The translations under genes and the position numbers were made by a program. Under the pieces are notes generated by a model that was given only the letters and a program-made list of their open reading frames with translations, did no database searches and had not been told where the DNA came from. A stretch of DNA of 64,000 nt from JABDLO01 sp035327565. Its GTDB lineage: Bacteria; Bacteroidota; Bacteroidia; Chitinophagales; Saprospiraceae. The DNA is taken from contig DAOLDB010000007.1 of the NCBI GenBank assembly GCA_035327565.1, forward strand, positions 38,262 through 102,261, written 5' to 3'. The first letter of the stretch is position 1; the number at the start of each line of letters is the position of its first letter. Of the stretch, positions 45,094-54,020 are shown piece after piece.

Positions 45094-45579
45094 TTATAAA
45101 CATTTAAAAAAAATAATATTTGTAAAATACAGAATAATAGATATTAAAATATTAATTTTTTAACATGTATTTTTTAAATGAATGTTAAAATCTTTTAATA
45201 TCTTTTGGTGTAGCCCTTTTTTCGGTTGACCGGTGAATAAATGATTGTAAACGTACCATTTATTATAACGATTTCAACAACATGGAATCATTAGTTTTTA
45301 TCTACATTTATGTTATACATTTGTTTGTATTATAACTTAATATGTTGATTATTAATTTTTTATATTTTAAAATAATGTATAAAAACCAAAACAGAATGTG
45401 AATATTGCAATTTTAAAATTGTATAAATGGAGTTTTAAACAAACTAACACACTTAATAATAATAAGACTTATTTAAATTAACTAAAATATATATATATTA
45501 TATAGTACCGGTATAGCTGTATATAGTTTTTCATGTTTGTTGGCTGTTGGATTACCTTTGTGAAAAAGAAGGAAGTAAT
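45094..45579. promoter_or_regulatory. Long AT-rich divergent intergenic region (dtd / heme A synthase)
   Basis: About 480 bp with no supported gene. It contains A/T runs, an alternating A-T stretch near 45487-45505, an octamer palindrome TACCGGTA (about 45506-45513), and two matches to TAnnTTTG on the + strand: TACATTTG at 45316-45323 and TACCTTTG at 45553-45560. The second would place transcription start just ahead of the heme A synthase start. No TTG lies at standard spacing upstream of either. No DnaA-box cluster was seen. Confidence 0.4.
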
Positions 45580-46653
45580 ATGAACGATAAGCGAGCTTTA
45601 AAGATTTGGCTGTATTCTGGTTTGATAATGGTGTTTGTGCAAGTGGTTGTAGGGGGTATTACCCGGTTGACCGGAAGTGGTCTGTCAATCACAAAATGGG
45701 AAATCATCACAGGAGTAGTACCCCCTTTAAGCAAGGACCAGTGGACCAAGGAATTTGAGATGTATAAAGAGACTCCTCAATATAGGGAAATCAATGAGGG
45801 CATGGAGTTAGGATCTATTTTAAAATCTGGAACATTTAAATTTATTTATTTCTGGGAATGGGTACATCGGCAGTGGGCAAGATTAATGGGATTGGTTTTT
45901 ATTTTTCCCTTTCTTTATTTTCTGTATAGAAAGCAGTTGAGTAAAAATCTTTTGATACGATTAATTGTGTTATTATTATTATCTGCTGCTGCTGCTTCAT
46001 TGGGTTGGATTATGGTTTCCAGTGGTTTGATTGATCGACCATGGGTAAATGCATATAAGCTGTCTATACATTTGATTTTGGCATTTATAGTTTTTATTTA
46101 TCTATGGTGGACAATTTTATTAGAATTTGAAGAGAGAAGAAGATGGGTGGATCATGTTGATTTGAGATGGATAAGAAATGGTTTTCTCTTCTTCCTGATT
46201 TTGCTTTGGATACAGATATTTTTTGGGGGTATCATGTCTGGAATGAAAGCGGCTGTAGTTTATCCCACCTGGCCAGATATGAATAGTGAGTTTTTTCCAC
46301 AAGTACTTTTCAACATTAACAATTTAAGTGTAGATAATTTTATCAAATATGATCAAAATGAATGGATGCCAGCTTTTGTTCATTTTATTCATAGAAGTAT
46401 AGCATATGTTCTATTGATATTGGGATCGATTTTGTTTTATCTTTCAATATGTAAAAGTTTCTTGAATCAAATAGCGGGTAAATGGATGTTGTGGATAATT
46501 GTGTTAATAACCCAAGTGATTTTGGGTATAATTACAGTGGTACTTAGTAAAGGATCCATTCCAATACTTTTTGGAGTATTACATCAGGCAGTAGCTTTGG
46601 CTTTGCTGACAGTTACGTATTATTTGCAGTTTATATTAAATAAGAAAATATGA
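45580..46653 (+). CDS. ctaA: Heme A synthase (COX15/CtaA family)
   Basis: Integral membrane enzyme that oxidises the C8 methyl of heme O to make heme A for cytochrome oxidase. About 357 residues and eight helices. GGITRLTGSGLSITKWEIITGVVPP and FIYFWEWVHRQWARLMG carry the family signature and heme-ligand His, and later helices have His in VHFIHRSIAYVL and GVLHQAVALALL. The ATG at 45580 is preceded by AGAAGGAAG, a good ribosome site. The in-frame TTG at 45547 would add eleven residues and overlap the promoter candidate. Two redox-related genes follow, with an alpha/beta hydrolase between. Confidence 0.92.
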   Translation: MNDKRALKIWLYSGLIMVFVQVVVGGITRLTGSGLSITKWEIITGVVPPLSKDQWTKEFEMYKETPQYREINEGMELGSILKSGTFKFIYFWEWVHRQWARLMGLVFIFPFLYFLYRKQLSKNLLIRLIVLLLLSAAAASLGWIMVSSGLIDRPWVNAYKLSIHLILAFIVFIYLWWTILLEFEERRRWVDHVDLRWIRNGFLFFLILLWIQIFFGGIMSGMKAAVVYPTWPDMNSEFFPQVLFNINNLSVDNFIKYDQNEWMPAFVHFIHRSIAYVLLILGSILFYLSICKSFLNQIAGKWMLWIIVLITQVILGIITVVLSKGSIPILFGVLHQAVALALLTVTYYLQFILNKKI

Positions 46654-46698
46654 ATATTTGATTATTTTGTGCCTATTGAACGTAAGCATTTTTACATT

Positions 46699-47484
46699 AT
46701 GGTTATTGATTGGGAAATAAAGGAAGAGGGTGGTTTTAAATACATTGAAACCGGAAAGGGAGGAACTCCACTCATTTTGCTTCACGGTCTCATGGGAGCA
46801 CTGAGCAATTTTGAAGGTATACTCAGGACAATCAGTGCTTATTATAATGTTGTAGTTCCTATGTTACCCATTTTTGACATGCCCATCAGAAAACTATCTG
46901 TTAGTGGGTTAGTTGACTATGTTGATAATTTTATAGATTATAAAGGGTTTGATAAAGTACATGTTTTGGGAAATTCGTTAGGTGGACACATAGCACAATT
47001 GTACGCATTGAGGAGACCTGAAAAGGTAATAACGCTGGTGCTGACGGGCAGCAGTGGTTTATTTGAATCTGCTATGGGTTCTACTTTTCCAAAAAGGGGT
47101 AACTATGAATACATAAAGTTGAAAACAGAAAGTGTTTTTTATAACCCTGTTTTTGCTACTAAAGATTTAGTAGATGAAGTATTTGATACGGTAAATAATA
47201 GAAATAAAGCGATCAGAGTAGTTGCAGCAGCTAAATCTGCTGTAAGGCATAATCTTGAGAAGAAATTGAATGAAATTAAGGCTAGAACTTTGTTGATTTG
47301 GGGAAAGAACGATGAGGTAACTCCATCCTGGGTAGGTGAAAAATTCCATAGCCTGATACCCAATTCAGAGCTTCATTTGTTAGATGAGTGTGGGCATGCA
47401 CCTATGATGGAAAAATCAGATGAATTCAATAGAATATTACTAGACTTTCTGCATGAAAGTGAGTTAGGAAATGGTAAAAAATGA
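46699..47484 (+). CDS. Alpha/beta hydrolase
   Basis: The roughly 261-residue soluble alpha/beta hydrolase has an oxyanion strand LILLHGLMGALSNF, nucleophile elbow GNSLGGH (Ser), acid in LLIWGKNDEVTP, and catalytic His in LDECGHAPMMEKSDEF. No signal peptide is seen. The ATG at 46699 gives MVIDWEIKEEGG; a GTG at 46669 would add ten residues. It lies 45 bp after ctaA on the same strand. The substrate cannot be assigned. Confidence 0.88.
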   Translation: MVIDWEIKEEGGFKYIETGKGGTPLILLHGLMGALSNFEGILRTISAYYNVVVPMLPIFDMPIRKLSVSGLVDYVDNFIDYKGFDKVHVLGNSLGGHIAQLYALRRPEKVITLVLTGSSGLFESAMGSTFPKRGNYEYIKLKTESVFYNPVFATKDLVDEVFDTVNNRNKAIRVVAAAKSAVRHNLEKKLNEIKARTLLIWGKNDEVTPSWVGEKFHSLIPNSELHLLDECGHAPMMEKSDEFNRILLDFLHESELGNGKK

Positions 47485-47573
47485 TGAATGGAGTAGATAT
47501 TATGGGAAGAAATATTCGGATACAATTCAATAAAGTGAGTAAATTGAAGTGTTTATGATCAGGTCAAAAAGGA

Positions 47574-48845
47574 ATGTTTATGAGAAAAATATTATGGTTT
47601 ACAGGTGTTTTAATAGTAGTGATTGGATCTTTTGTATTTTTGAATGTATACGAAGCACCGACATACTATAGACCCTTTAGAGAATATAAGGATATACAGA
47701 ATGAATTATTGAAAGAATTTATCCTTGCACGCGATAGCAGTATTATTTCATTACCAGAAGGACATTTTTTATTTTCTAAATCGCTGATTTTGGATGGAAG
47801 AAAGAATATCACCATTCGGGGTGCAGGAATGGATAAAACCGTACTAAGTTTTAAAGGACAAAAAGAAGGAGCAGAAGGTTTAAGGATAACCAATGGAGAA
47901 AACATAATTTTGGAAGACTTCACTGTCGAAGATGCTACAGGAGATAATATCAAAGTAATGGATACCGACTCTATTGTCTTCAGGAGGGTAAAAGCAGCAT
48001 GGACCGGAAAAGTTAGTGTGAAAAATGGATCATATGGTTTATATCCTGTTTTATGTAACCATGTGCTCATTGAATATTGTGAAGCTCAGGGTTCTTCGGA
48101 TGCGGGAATATATGTAGGACAATCCAATCATGTGATCATCCGACATAATAAAGCATACCAGAATGTGGCAGGCATAGAAAGTGAAAACAGTAATCATGTT
48201 GAAATATATGGAAATAGTGCCTATGATAATACAGGCGGTATATTGGTATTCAATTTGCCAGGACTTGCTCAGAACGGAAGGGAAATAAAGGTCTATGACA
48301 ATCAAACGAGCAATAATAACAGAAAAAATTTTGGTGTGAAGGGTGCTATTGTATCCAACATACCAGCGGGCACGGGGATGTTAGTCCTCGCAAGTCAGGA
48401 AATTGATATTTTCAACAACGAAATCAGGGATAATCGAACATTGGGATTGGGAATAATAAGTTATGAGATGGTGTACGCTATGGAAAAGGATACAAGAGAA
48501 ATGGGAAGGGATGCTTATGGTACTGATATCCGCTTCATTAATGCCGACTTTCGTAGCGATATAAACTATGATCCTTATCCTGAGAACATAAGAACCAGGG
48601 AGAATAAATTTAGTAATCGTTTCAGATTACCTGCTATTCATACAGATTTTGGGAAAATTATACTTTTTAAGAATAGAATGAAAATTCCTGACATAGCCTA
48701 TGACGGAATAACACCAGGGGATCAATTAAGTAGTAAGATGAATATCTGTATTGAGGAAGATAATATACGTTTTGTCAATCTGGATGCCGGAAATCAATTT
48801 AGAAATTTATCTCGCGAAATATCTTCCTTTCGATGTGAATTTTAA
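47574..48845 (+). CDS. Exported parallel beta-helix domain protein (TIGR03805-like)
   Basis: The 423-residue protein has an N-terminal membrane/signal helix (residues 5-25). A beta-helix follows, built from repeats such as NIILEDFTVEDATGDNIKV, HVIIRHNKAYQNVAGIE and HVEIYGNSAYDNTGGI. The start resembles pectin-lyase-fold proteins of the conserved family that is regularly paired with SO2930-type diheme cytochromes, and here such a cytochrome is the next gene. It is probably periplasmic. No catalytic residues are identifiable, and the ligand or substrate of the pair is unknown. Confidence 0.83.
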   Translation: MFMRKILWFTGVLIVVIGSFVFLNVYEAPTYYRPFREYKDIQNELLKEFILARDSSIISLPEGHFLFSKSLILDGRKNITIRGAGMDKTVLSFKGQKEGAEGLRITNGENIILEDFTVEDATGDNIKVMDTDSIVFRRVKAAWTGKVSVKNGSYGLYPVLCNHVLIEYCEAQGSSDAGIYVGQSNHVIIRHNKAYQNVAGIESENSNHVEIYGNSAYDNTGGILVFNLPGLAQNGREIKVYDNQTSNNNRKNFGVKGAIVSNIPAGTGMLVLASQEIDIFNNEIRDNRTLGLGIISYEMVYAMEKDTREMGRDAYGTDIRFINADFRSDINYDPYPENIRTRENKFSNRFRLPAIHTDFGKIILFKNRMKIPDIAYDGITPGDQLSSKMNICIEEDNIRFVNLDAGNQFRNLSREISSFRCEF

Positions 48846-48926
48846 ATCAAAAGAAAACTGCATCGTTTTTTTATCATTGAATAACCATAATAAAGAATCG
48901 ATAGTAATAAATTATCATAGCGGGGA

Positions 48927-50018
48927 ATGAAAAGAAAATTCGTAATTTCTTTTTTAATTATAGGATTCATTGTGGCAGCTTGCTACAATAGTGAAAAGGA
49001 AGACACGATTATACCTGGCTGGTTTAAAGAAAGAAATGAAATTAGCGCAAGGGAGTATAAAATATTAGGTAAAACGAAATTAAGTGATTATGGGTTTTTT
49101 CAAGGAGAGCTCTCAAAGTTGATGCCTTTAGATAACGTTTTAGCTTATGAAGTTAATTCACCTTTATTCAGCGATTATTCATTTAAGAAACGATTTATAT
49201 ATTTTCCGAAAGGGTCACGTGCATACTATTCCCAAGACGAGGTTTTTGATTTTACAGAGGGAGTAATATTGATTAAAAATTTTTACTATCCTAATGATTT
49301 CAGGAAAGCAGATGGGGATAAGAAAATATTAGAAACCAGACTACTTATTAGATCTGGTGAAGAATGGACTCCCTTGGTCTATATATGGAACGAGGAACAA
49401 ACAGAGGCCTATCTTGAGATTATTGGTGATTCTGTTGATATTAACTGGAAACATTATGATGGAAGCATAAAATCACTGAATTACAGAGTTCCTGACAACA
49501 ATCAGTGTAGAAGCTGTCATATGACGGATAGAAAAACAAAGCCTTTAGGTATAAGTACGCGACAGATTAATATTCCTGAACTTAGAGAGAGCAACCCAAT
49601 AATTGTTATGGAAACAAGAGGATTCATAGATTTGGCCTATATGGATGTTAATAAATATATGGTTTCTTATGAAAATGAAGGGGCCTCTTTAGAGGATAGA
49701 GCCAGATCATATCTTGATAGCAACTGTGGTACTTGTCACAACAACAAAGGAAGTGCAAAAACATCAGGTCTCTTTTTGGATTGGTTTGAGGATAATTTTT
49801 ATAGATTGGGAGTGAATAAAGCCCCAATAGCTGCAGGAAAAGCCAGCGGAGGAAGGTTATACAGCATTTTACCAGGAAAGCCCGACGAATCTATTTTGCT
49901 CTACCGGATGGAAAGCAATGATATAGAAATAATGATGCCAGAGATTGGAAGACAGATAGTACATGCTGAGGGCGTTGAATTAATTCGTGCCTGGATTGAA
50001 AGCATGAAAAGCAATTAA
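48927..50018 (+). CDS. SO2930-family diheme c-type cytochrome lipoprotein (TIGR03806-like)
   Basis: The 363-residue protein has a lipoprotein signal (V-A-A-C, Cys19) and two CxxCH heme sites: CRSCH at about residues 194-198 and CGTCH at about 267-271. The N-terminal 180 residues form the domain characteristic of this family (PLFSDYSFKKRFIYFPKG, LIKNFYYP, ETRLLIR). It is expected to be an electron-transfer protein outside the cytoplasmic membrane. It follows the beta-helix protein that usually accompanies it. The parS site lies 13 bp after its stop. Confidence 0.88.
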   Translation: MKRKFVISFLIIGFIVAACYNSEKEDTIIPGWFKERNEISAREYKILGKTKLSDYGFFQGELSKLMPLDNVLAYEVNSPLFSDYSFKKRFIYFPKGSRAYYSQDEVFDFTEGVILIKNFYYPNDFRKADGDKKILETRLLIRSGEEWTPLVYIWNEEQTEAYLEIIGDSVDINWKHYDGSIKSLNYRVPDNNQCRSCHMTDRKTKPLGISTRQINIPELRESNPIIVMETRGFIDLAYMDVNKYMVSYENEGASLEDRARSYLDSNCGTCHNNKGSAKTSGLFLDWFEDNFYRLGVNKAPIAAGKASGGRLYSILPGKPDESILLYRMESNDIEIMMPEIGRQIVHAEGVELIRAWIESMKSN

Positions 50019-50030
50019 TTGGATAATATA

Positions 50031-50048
50031 ATGTTTCACGTGAAACAT
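50031..50048. promoter_or_regulatory. parS site (ParB-binding centromere sequence)
   Basis: The core 50032-50047 reads TGTTTCACGTGAAACA, an exact fit to the parS consensus TGTTNCACGTGAAACA and a perfect palindrome, which extends one base on each side to 18 bp. It is the only such site I found in the window. It lies in the intergenic space after the cytochrome gene. ParB spreading from parS serves chromosome segregation, and such sites usually cluster around the replication origin. Confidence 0.88.
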
Positions 50049-50120
50049 CAGGAAGTCCAGATACAAGGCATTAGAAAAGAACAAAACAGGAAGACGATTG
50101 AAAATAGAGGAAAAAAAGAA

Positions 50121-50148
50121 AGAGGCTTTCCGGTAAAGAAAAGCCTCT
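50121..50148 (-). terminator. Rho-independent terminator for the small minus-strand gene
   Basis: AGAGGCTTT (50121-50129) pairs with AAAGCCTCT (50140-50148) around a 10-base loop. Read on the minus strand, the hairpin is followed by TTCTTTTTTTCC, a clear U-tract. It lies 10 bp beyond the stop of the 35-codon ORF at 50159-50266 and so defines its 3' end. Confidence 0.8.
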
Positions 50149-50158
50149 CTGACGATAA

Positions 50159-50266
50159 CTATCCAGGATAAGAGGCGATTAAAAAACTGAGTAATGCCAA
50201 CGTCATGATGAGAGCCATCCAAAATCTAATATCCCGCAATAGTCTTTCGTCGTTTTGGTGAAACAT
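50159..50266 (-). CDS. Small single-helix membrane protein, 35 residues
   Basis: The minus-strand frame ATG 50266 to TAG 50159 encodes 35 residues. The N-terminus is charged and amphipathic (MFHQNDERLLRDIRFW), followed by one hydrophobic helix (ALIMTLALLSFLIA) and a short SYPG tail. It is supported by the U-tract terminator 10 bp after the stop and by the membrane-protein character, since neither is expected of random sequence. No good ribosome site precedes the start, as is common in this phylum. A TATATTTG at 50368-50375 on the minus strand could be its -7 element. No known family is recognised. A regulatory small protein or a subunit of a membrane complex are possible. Confidence 0.65.
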   Translation of the reverse strand: MFHQNDERLLRDIRFWMALIMTLALLSFLIASYPG

Positions 50267-50367
50267 GAAAAAAGGAGTTTTGGTTATTAAAAGGATGTAT
50301 ACATACATCTGCTTGTATTATTTCAAAAAGGATACCATGGTAAATAATTATAATGTGTTTTATATAC

Positions 50368-50375
50368 CAAATATA
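50368..50375 (-). promoter_or_regulatory. Candidate -7 element (TATATTTG) for the 35-residue protein gene
   Basis: The minus strand reads TATATTTG, a match to TAnnTTTG, about 100 bp upstream of the small ORF. No properly spaced TTG is visible. The rest of 50267-50564 is AT-rich and has no other supported feature. Confidence 0.3.
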
Positions 50376-50564
50376 GAGGTTCAAAAAAGGAAGATTAAAG
50401 GAGATAAAAATTTATATGTATTTATGTCTGTCATTCACCACAGATTAAATGTTAAAAGAGCATTATAAGTATTTAATCTAATGGATTATCAAATGAAAAA
50501 TACCGTAAAAATTTATATTTTGCAGAAAAGGAAAAATAACCGGAAAAAGTAAACGGGACAAAAC

Positions 50565-51158
50565 ATGGATAGTAAAAGCAATAAATATTTACCCGAAGAA
50601 CATTTTGAGTTGGATTTGAGAAATATTCAACTTCGATTGGACAATTACCACAAAACTCTTGAAAACACTAAATCTTTCCGAAAAGAGTGGCATGATCAAA
50701 TAAAGAAAATGATAGTTGATACACTGCAACACATCATCAGCAAAACCAGCTTAAAGGCTACAGTTTCCGTCAAAGAAAACATTGAAAACATGGAAGCCGT
50801 AGTACTTGATCTTGGGAAGGTACATAGTGGGTTGAGTGAGAAAATATCTCAGGATACAGATCTGAAGAAGAAAATAGTAAAAACACAGGGCGGTCTGATA
50901 TATCAGCAGTTGTTCAACGGCAAGATTATGATTATGATCATATATCCTTACATAGAAGGGTACGGAGATCCCAAACCACCACTTAATGTTGAGATATTGC
51001 GACCCGACGAATTAAAACAAGCATATATATTAAGACATGTTGAAGACATGTTGAAAGAAATTACTATATGGGAGGACTTTGATGATGAACCGAGATCTAA
51101 AACCAGCATAGGCTTTGCCTCGCCGGTAATTATGAAAGAAAATGATAAAAATGATTAG
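50565..51158 (+). CDS. Hypothetical protein
   Basis: This 197-residue soluble protein has no signal peptide or membrane helix. The N-terminal half is helical and charged, coiled-coil-like (LDLRNIQLRLDNYHKTLENTKSFRKEW). The C-terminal half has a strand-rich segment GLIYQQLFNGKIMIMIIYPYIEGYGDPKPP, followed by an acidic tail. I do not recognise the family. The codon pattern and clean start (ATG after GGGACAAAAC) support a real gene. It stands between the parS region and the sugar isomerase gene. Confidence 0.7.
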   Translation: MDSKSNKYLPEEHFELDLRNIQLRLDNYHKTLENTKSFRKEWHDQIKKMIVDTLQHIISKTSLKATVSVKENIENMEAVVLDLGKVHSGLSEKISQDTDLKKKIVKTQGGLIYQQLFNGKIMIMIIYPYIEGYGDPKPPLNVEILRPDELKQAYILRHVEDMLKEITIWEDFDDEPRSKTSIGFASPVIMKENDKND

Positions 51159-51203
51159 AACGGATACATCGGGATTGGGAATTTTAAATAAGATTTAAGT
51201 AAT

Positions 51204-52109
51204 ATGAAAAGAAGAACTTTTGTAAAAAACACCACGCTTTTGTCGTTGACATCTCTTTACTCTTTAGAAAGTATATGGAATAATTATTTACCGGAAGGAG
51301 AGAAGTTCAAAATTGGCCTTCAATTGTACACCGTAAGAGATGAAATGGCGAAGAATCCGAAAAGCACACTAAAAACCCTAGCAGAAATAGGATATACGGA
51401 TCTGGAATGTGCCGGATATCAGGAAGGAAAGTTTTATGGTTTTGCAAGGGAAGAGTTTAAGATCCTGCTGGAAGACCTTGGATTGACAATGAAAAGCGGA
51501 CATATACTTACAGGTGCACATGCACCCAAACAAAAAAGAACCCTGACCAATGATTGGGAAGGAGCATGTGAGGATGCAGCGTATATGGGCCAGCAACACC
51601 TGGTTTGTCCTTATTTGTTTGATTTTGAAAGGAAAAGTATAGATGACTATAAAAGACTTGCCGATTTATTTAATCAATGTGGCGAGGTAGCTAAGGAATA
51701 CGGAATTTCATTCTCCTATCATAATCATGACTTTGAATTTTTTCAATTGGATGATGAAATACCCTATGACACTTTATTGAAAAGAACAGATCACGAAGTA
51801 TGCAATTTTGAACTAGATCTTTATTGGATTATAAAAGCCGGCAAAAAGCCAATAGAATATTTTAGGAATTACCCGGGTCGATTCATTCTTTGGCATGTAA
51901 AGGATATAGAAGACTCAGAAGATCAGTTTTTTGCTGAGGTGGGCAAGGGAACCATTGATTGGAGCGAGATATTTGATCAAAGAGCATTGTCAGGAACCCG
52001 TCTATACTATGTTGAACAAGATATATGCAGACACCATTTACCCATGGAGAGCATTAAAATGAGCTATGAATATTTAAAAGGTAAAAACCATCCTTCGTAT
52101 GGATCTTGA
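51204..52109 (+). CDS. Exported sugar phosphate isomerase/epimerase (xylose isomerase-like TIM barrel)
   Basis: The 301-residue protein starts with a KRRTF-type leader and a weak hydrophobic segment (residues 10-20), resembling the Tat/Sec leaders of this Bacteroidota subgroup. The AP-endonuclease-2-like TIM barrel then shows IGLQLYTVRDEM, LAEIGYTDLECAGY, ISFSYHNHDFEF, VCNFELDLYW, FILWHVKDIE and a late YVEQD, where His, Glu and Asp would bind the metal. It probably isomerises a free sugar or derivative together with the Gfo/Idh/MocA oxidoreductases encoded downstream. The substrate is unknown. Confidence 0.87.
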   Translation: MKRRTFVKNTTLLSLTSLYSLESIWNNYLPEGEKFKIGLQLYTVRDEMAKNPKSTLKTLAEIGYTDLECAGYQEGKFYGFAREEFKILLEDLGLTMKSGHILTGAHAPKQKRTLTNDWEGACEDAAYMGQQHLVCPYLFDFERKSIDDYKRLADLFNQCGEVAKEYGISFSYHNHDFEFFQLDDEIPYDTLLKRTDHEVCNFELDLYWIIKAGKKPIEYFRNYPGRFILWHVKDIEDSEDQFFAEVGKGTIDWSEIFDQRALSGTRLYYVEQDICRHHLPMESIKMSYEYLKGKNHPSYGS

Positions 52110-52200
52110 GCTCCTGGCAACAAGTTCTCTTATTATGTCGAAAAAAATACATTTAAACATTTTCGGGGCCTTCTTCGTTTAGTTTCCCAAATCATACACA

Positions 52201-52950
52201 TTGGAAGAAATCTTTTATTCTTTTATTATCATTTTCCTCCTCAATGCATTTGCATTCTTTTGGGCATATTCAAAGCAAACCGACAAAATCACAGACCTTA
52301 CTTATAATCTAAGTTTTATTATAATTGCCTGGTGGGCGTGGTATTTCTATAGCTCACAAAGTTTGAAAGAAACCTTACTGGTATTAATGATTACAATGTG
52401 GGCGGGTCGACTAGGGCTATTTTTATTTTACAGGGTTAACCAAATGGGAAGAGATAAGCGTTTTGATACCTTCAGGGCGAACTTTTATGGCTTTCTTAAA
52501 TTTTGGATATTGCAAACAGTGAGCATTGGCATAATATCTCTCCCGTCCATTTTATATTTATCAAAAAGTGAAGAAACCCATGTATGGATAGCCGGAGCAG
52601 GATTGTGGTTAACGGGCTTAATTATCGAAACTGTGGCAGATCATCAGAAAAACCGATTTAAAAAAGCAAATCCTGATAAACAATATAGAAAAGGCATATT
52701 CAAATACATCATATATCCAAACTATCTTGGTGAAATTCTTTGTTGGGCCGGTATATATTTATATGTATTTCCATCATTGAGAAACTGGGAAGTTCTTTCT
52801 GTAATCTCTCCTATGTGGATCATTTTTTTACTGATATGTATTAGTGGAATTCCCTTGTTGGAAAGGATGGCAAATAAGAATTATGCCAATGATCCTGAAT
52901 ATAGAGAATACATAAGAAAGACGAAAAAATTGATTCCATGGATTTATTAA
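52201..52950 (+). CDS. DUF1295 / steroid 5-alpha-reductase-like membrane protein
   Basis: The 249-residue protein has about six helices and the C-terminal signature of this family: NRFKKANPDKQYRKGIFKYIIYPNYLGEILCWAG, then PLLERMANKNYANDPEYREYIRKT. Members are NADPH-dependent reductases of lipid double bonds or isoprenyl-type methyltransferase relatives. The activity here is unknown. The start is TTG 52201, just before the first helix. Confidence 0.85.
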   Translation: MEEIFYSFIIIFLLNAFAFFWAYSKQTDKITDLTYNLSFIIIAWWAWYFYSSQSLKETLLVLMITMWAGRLGLFLFYRVNQMGRDKRFDTFRANFYGFLKFWILQTVSIGIISLPSILYLSKSEETHVWIAGAGLWLTGLIIETVADHQKNRFKKANPDKQYRKGIFKYIIYPNYLGEILCWAGIYLYVFPSLRNWEVLSVISPMWIIFLLICISGIPLLERMANKNYANDPEYREYIRKTKKLIPWIY

Positions 52951-53066
52951 CCATGAAAGCACGGATAGAAATGGATTTTAAAATAATACATTTCTATATA
53001 ACATCAAATAACTTTCAATTGAAGATTGCATTTAAATCATAAAATCTTGAGCCTTATTTACTTAAT

Positions 53067-54020
53067 TTAAAAATAGTTGATCTGAATGAGTATTTTTTGC
53101 ATGATTGACGATAAAGCAATGCTGTCTGTCAATGGCATGGTTGGACTCTCAAGCAATCCTTGCTTAATACATGAAACTACCTCCTCAATTTCGTGATAGT
53201 ATCCGGTTGAGATGAATGGAAGAGAAAATTCTTTTATGCTTTCTCCCTCAATATTTAGCACAAATGATTCTGGCTTCCAATGAGGATCCATAGATATGAA
53301 GCCATCGGTACCCGCAATTCCAGCATTATGTGCAGTAAAAAGCTTAATTCCACAATAAGAATATCCCAATCTCCCGTCTTCATATTCCAGCAAAACGGCA
53401 CAAGACTCATCTACACCACCTGAAGAAAGATGGGCACGTGCCACAATATTTGAAGGATGGTATCCTAAGAGATCACATATCAGGCTTAAATTATAGATAC
53501 CCACATCATAAGTTGCCCCACCTGCCAAACTTTTATTTAAAATTCTCCTTTCAGGGGGCCAGGAATTTAAAAATGAAAAATGAGTGGAAATGTATTTAAT
53601 GAATCCTATTTTCTGATTTTTTACAACATCCCGCATAGCTCTGTAGGCAGGTAGGAACCGGGTCCATAGTCCTTCCATTAAAAACAAGCCTTTATCTCCA
53701 GCTATTTTACAAAGGGATACCGTTTGATCCCAATTCGGTGTTAAGGGCTTTTCGCACAATACATGTTTACCGGCGTCTAATGCAAGTTTTGCATGTTCAA
53801 AATGAAAATTATGTGTGCTACAAATGTAAATAATGTCCACATTACGGTCGTCGACAAGGTCTCTATAAGAGTTATATATTTTTACATTTGGCATGTCTAT
53901 AGCTGCTTTTTCATAATTGCTTGTGCTGGCAATGGCGTAAAGACGCTGACCCGGAACAGCGAGTAAGCTTTTAATGAATTTCGGAGCGAAAGTTCCGTAA
54001 CCAATAATCCCCCAATTCAT
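53067..54020 (-). CDS. Gfo/Idh/MocA family oxidoreductase
   Basis: The 317-residue NAD(P)-dependent dehydrogenase has the nucleotide-binding motif GIIGYGTFAPKF at the N-terminus, then IYICSTHNFHFEHAKLALDAGKHVLCEKPL (the EKP catalytic-domain hallmark), and GGATYDVGIYNL in the C-terminal sheet domain. It probably oxidises a hydroxyl of a sugar or cyclitol in the cytoplasm. It is divergent from the MFS transporter gene across a 306-bp region. Confidence 0.9.
   Translation of the reverse strand: MNWGIIGYGTFAPKFIKSLLAVPGQRLYAIASTSNYEKAAIDMPNVKIYNSYRDLVDDRNVDIIYICSTHNFHFEHAKLALDAGKHVLCEKPLTPNWDQTVSLCKIAGDKGLFLMEGLWTRFLPAYRAMRDVVKNQKIGFIKYISTHFSFLNSWPPERRILNKSLAGGATYDVGIYNLSLICDLLGYHPSNIVARAHLSSGGVDESCAVLLEYEDGRLGYSYCGIKLFTAHNAGIAGTDGFISMDPHWKPESFVLNIEGESIKEFSLPFISTGYYHEIEEVVSCIKQGLLESPTMPLTDSIALSSIMQKILIQINYF

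Noticed and set aside
45094..45579. Replication origin in the AT-rich region upstream of heme A synthase
   Set aside because: No DnaA-box cluster and no dnaA or other origin-linked gene at the site. AT richness alone is not enough, even with parS about 4.5 kb away.
49980..50222. Minus-strand 80-residue ORF overlapping the parS site
   Set aside because: It reads through the terminator hairpin and the parS palindrome. The 35-codon frame in another phase explains the region better.
50258..50265. Half parS site GTGAAACA
   Set aside because: Only one arm of the palindrome is present. It is explained by the start codons of the small gene and is too short to claim.
50265..50468. Plus-strand 67-residue ORF starting beside the small membrane protein gene
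   Set aside because: Low-complexity Lys/Tyr-rich sequence with no domain character. It runs antisense to the start of a better-supported gene.
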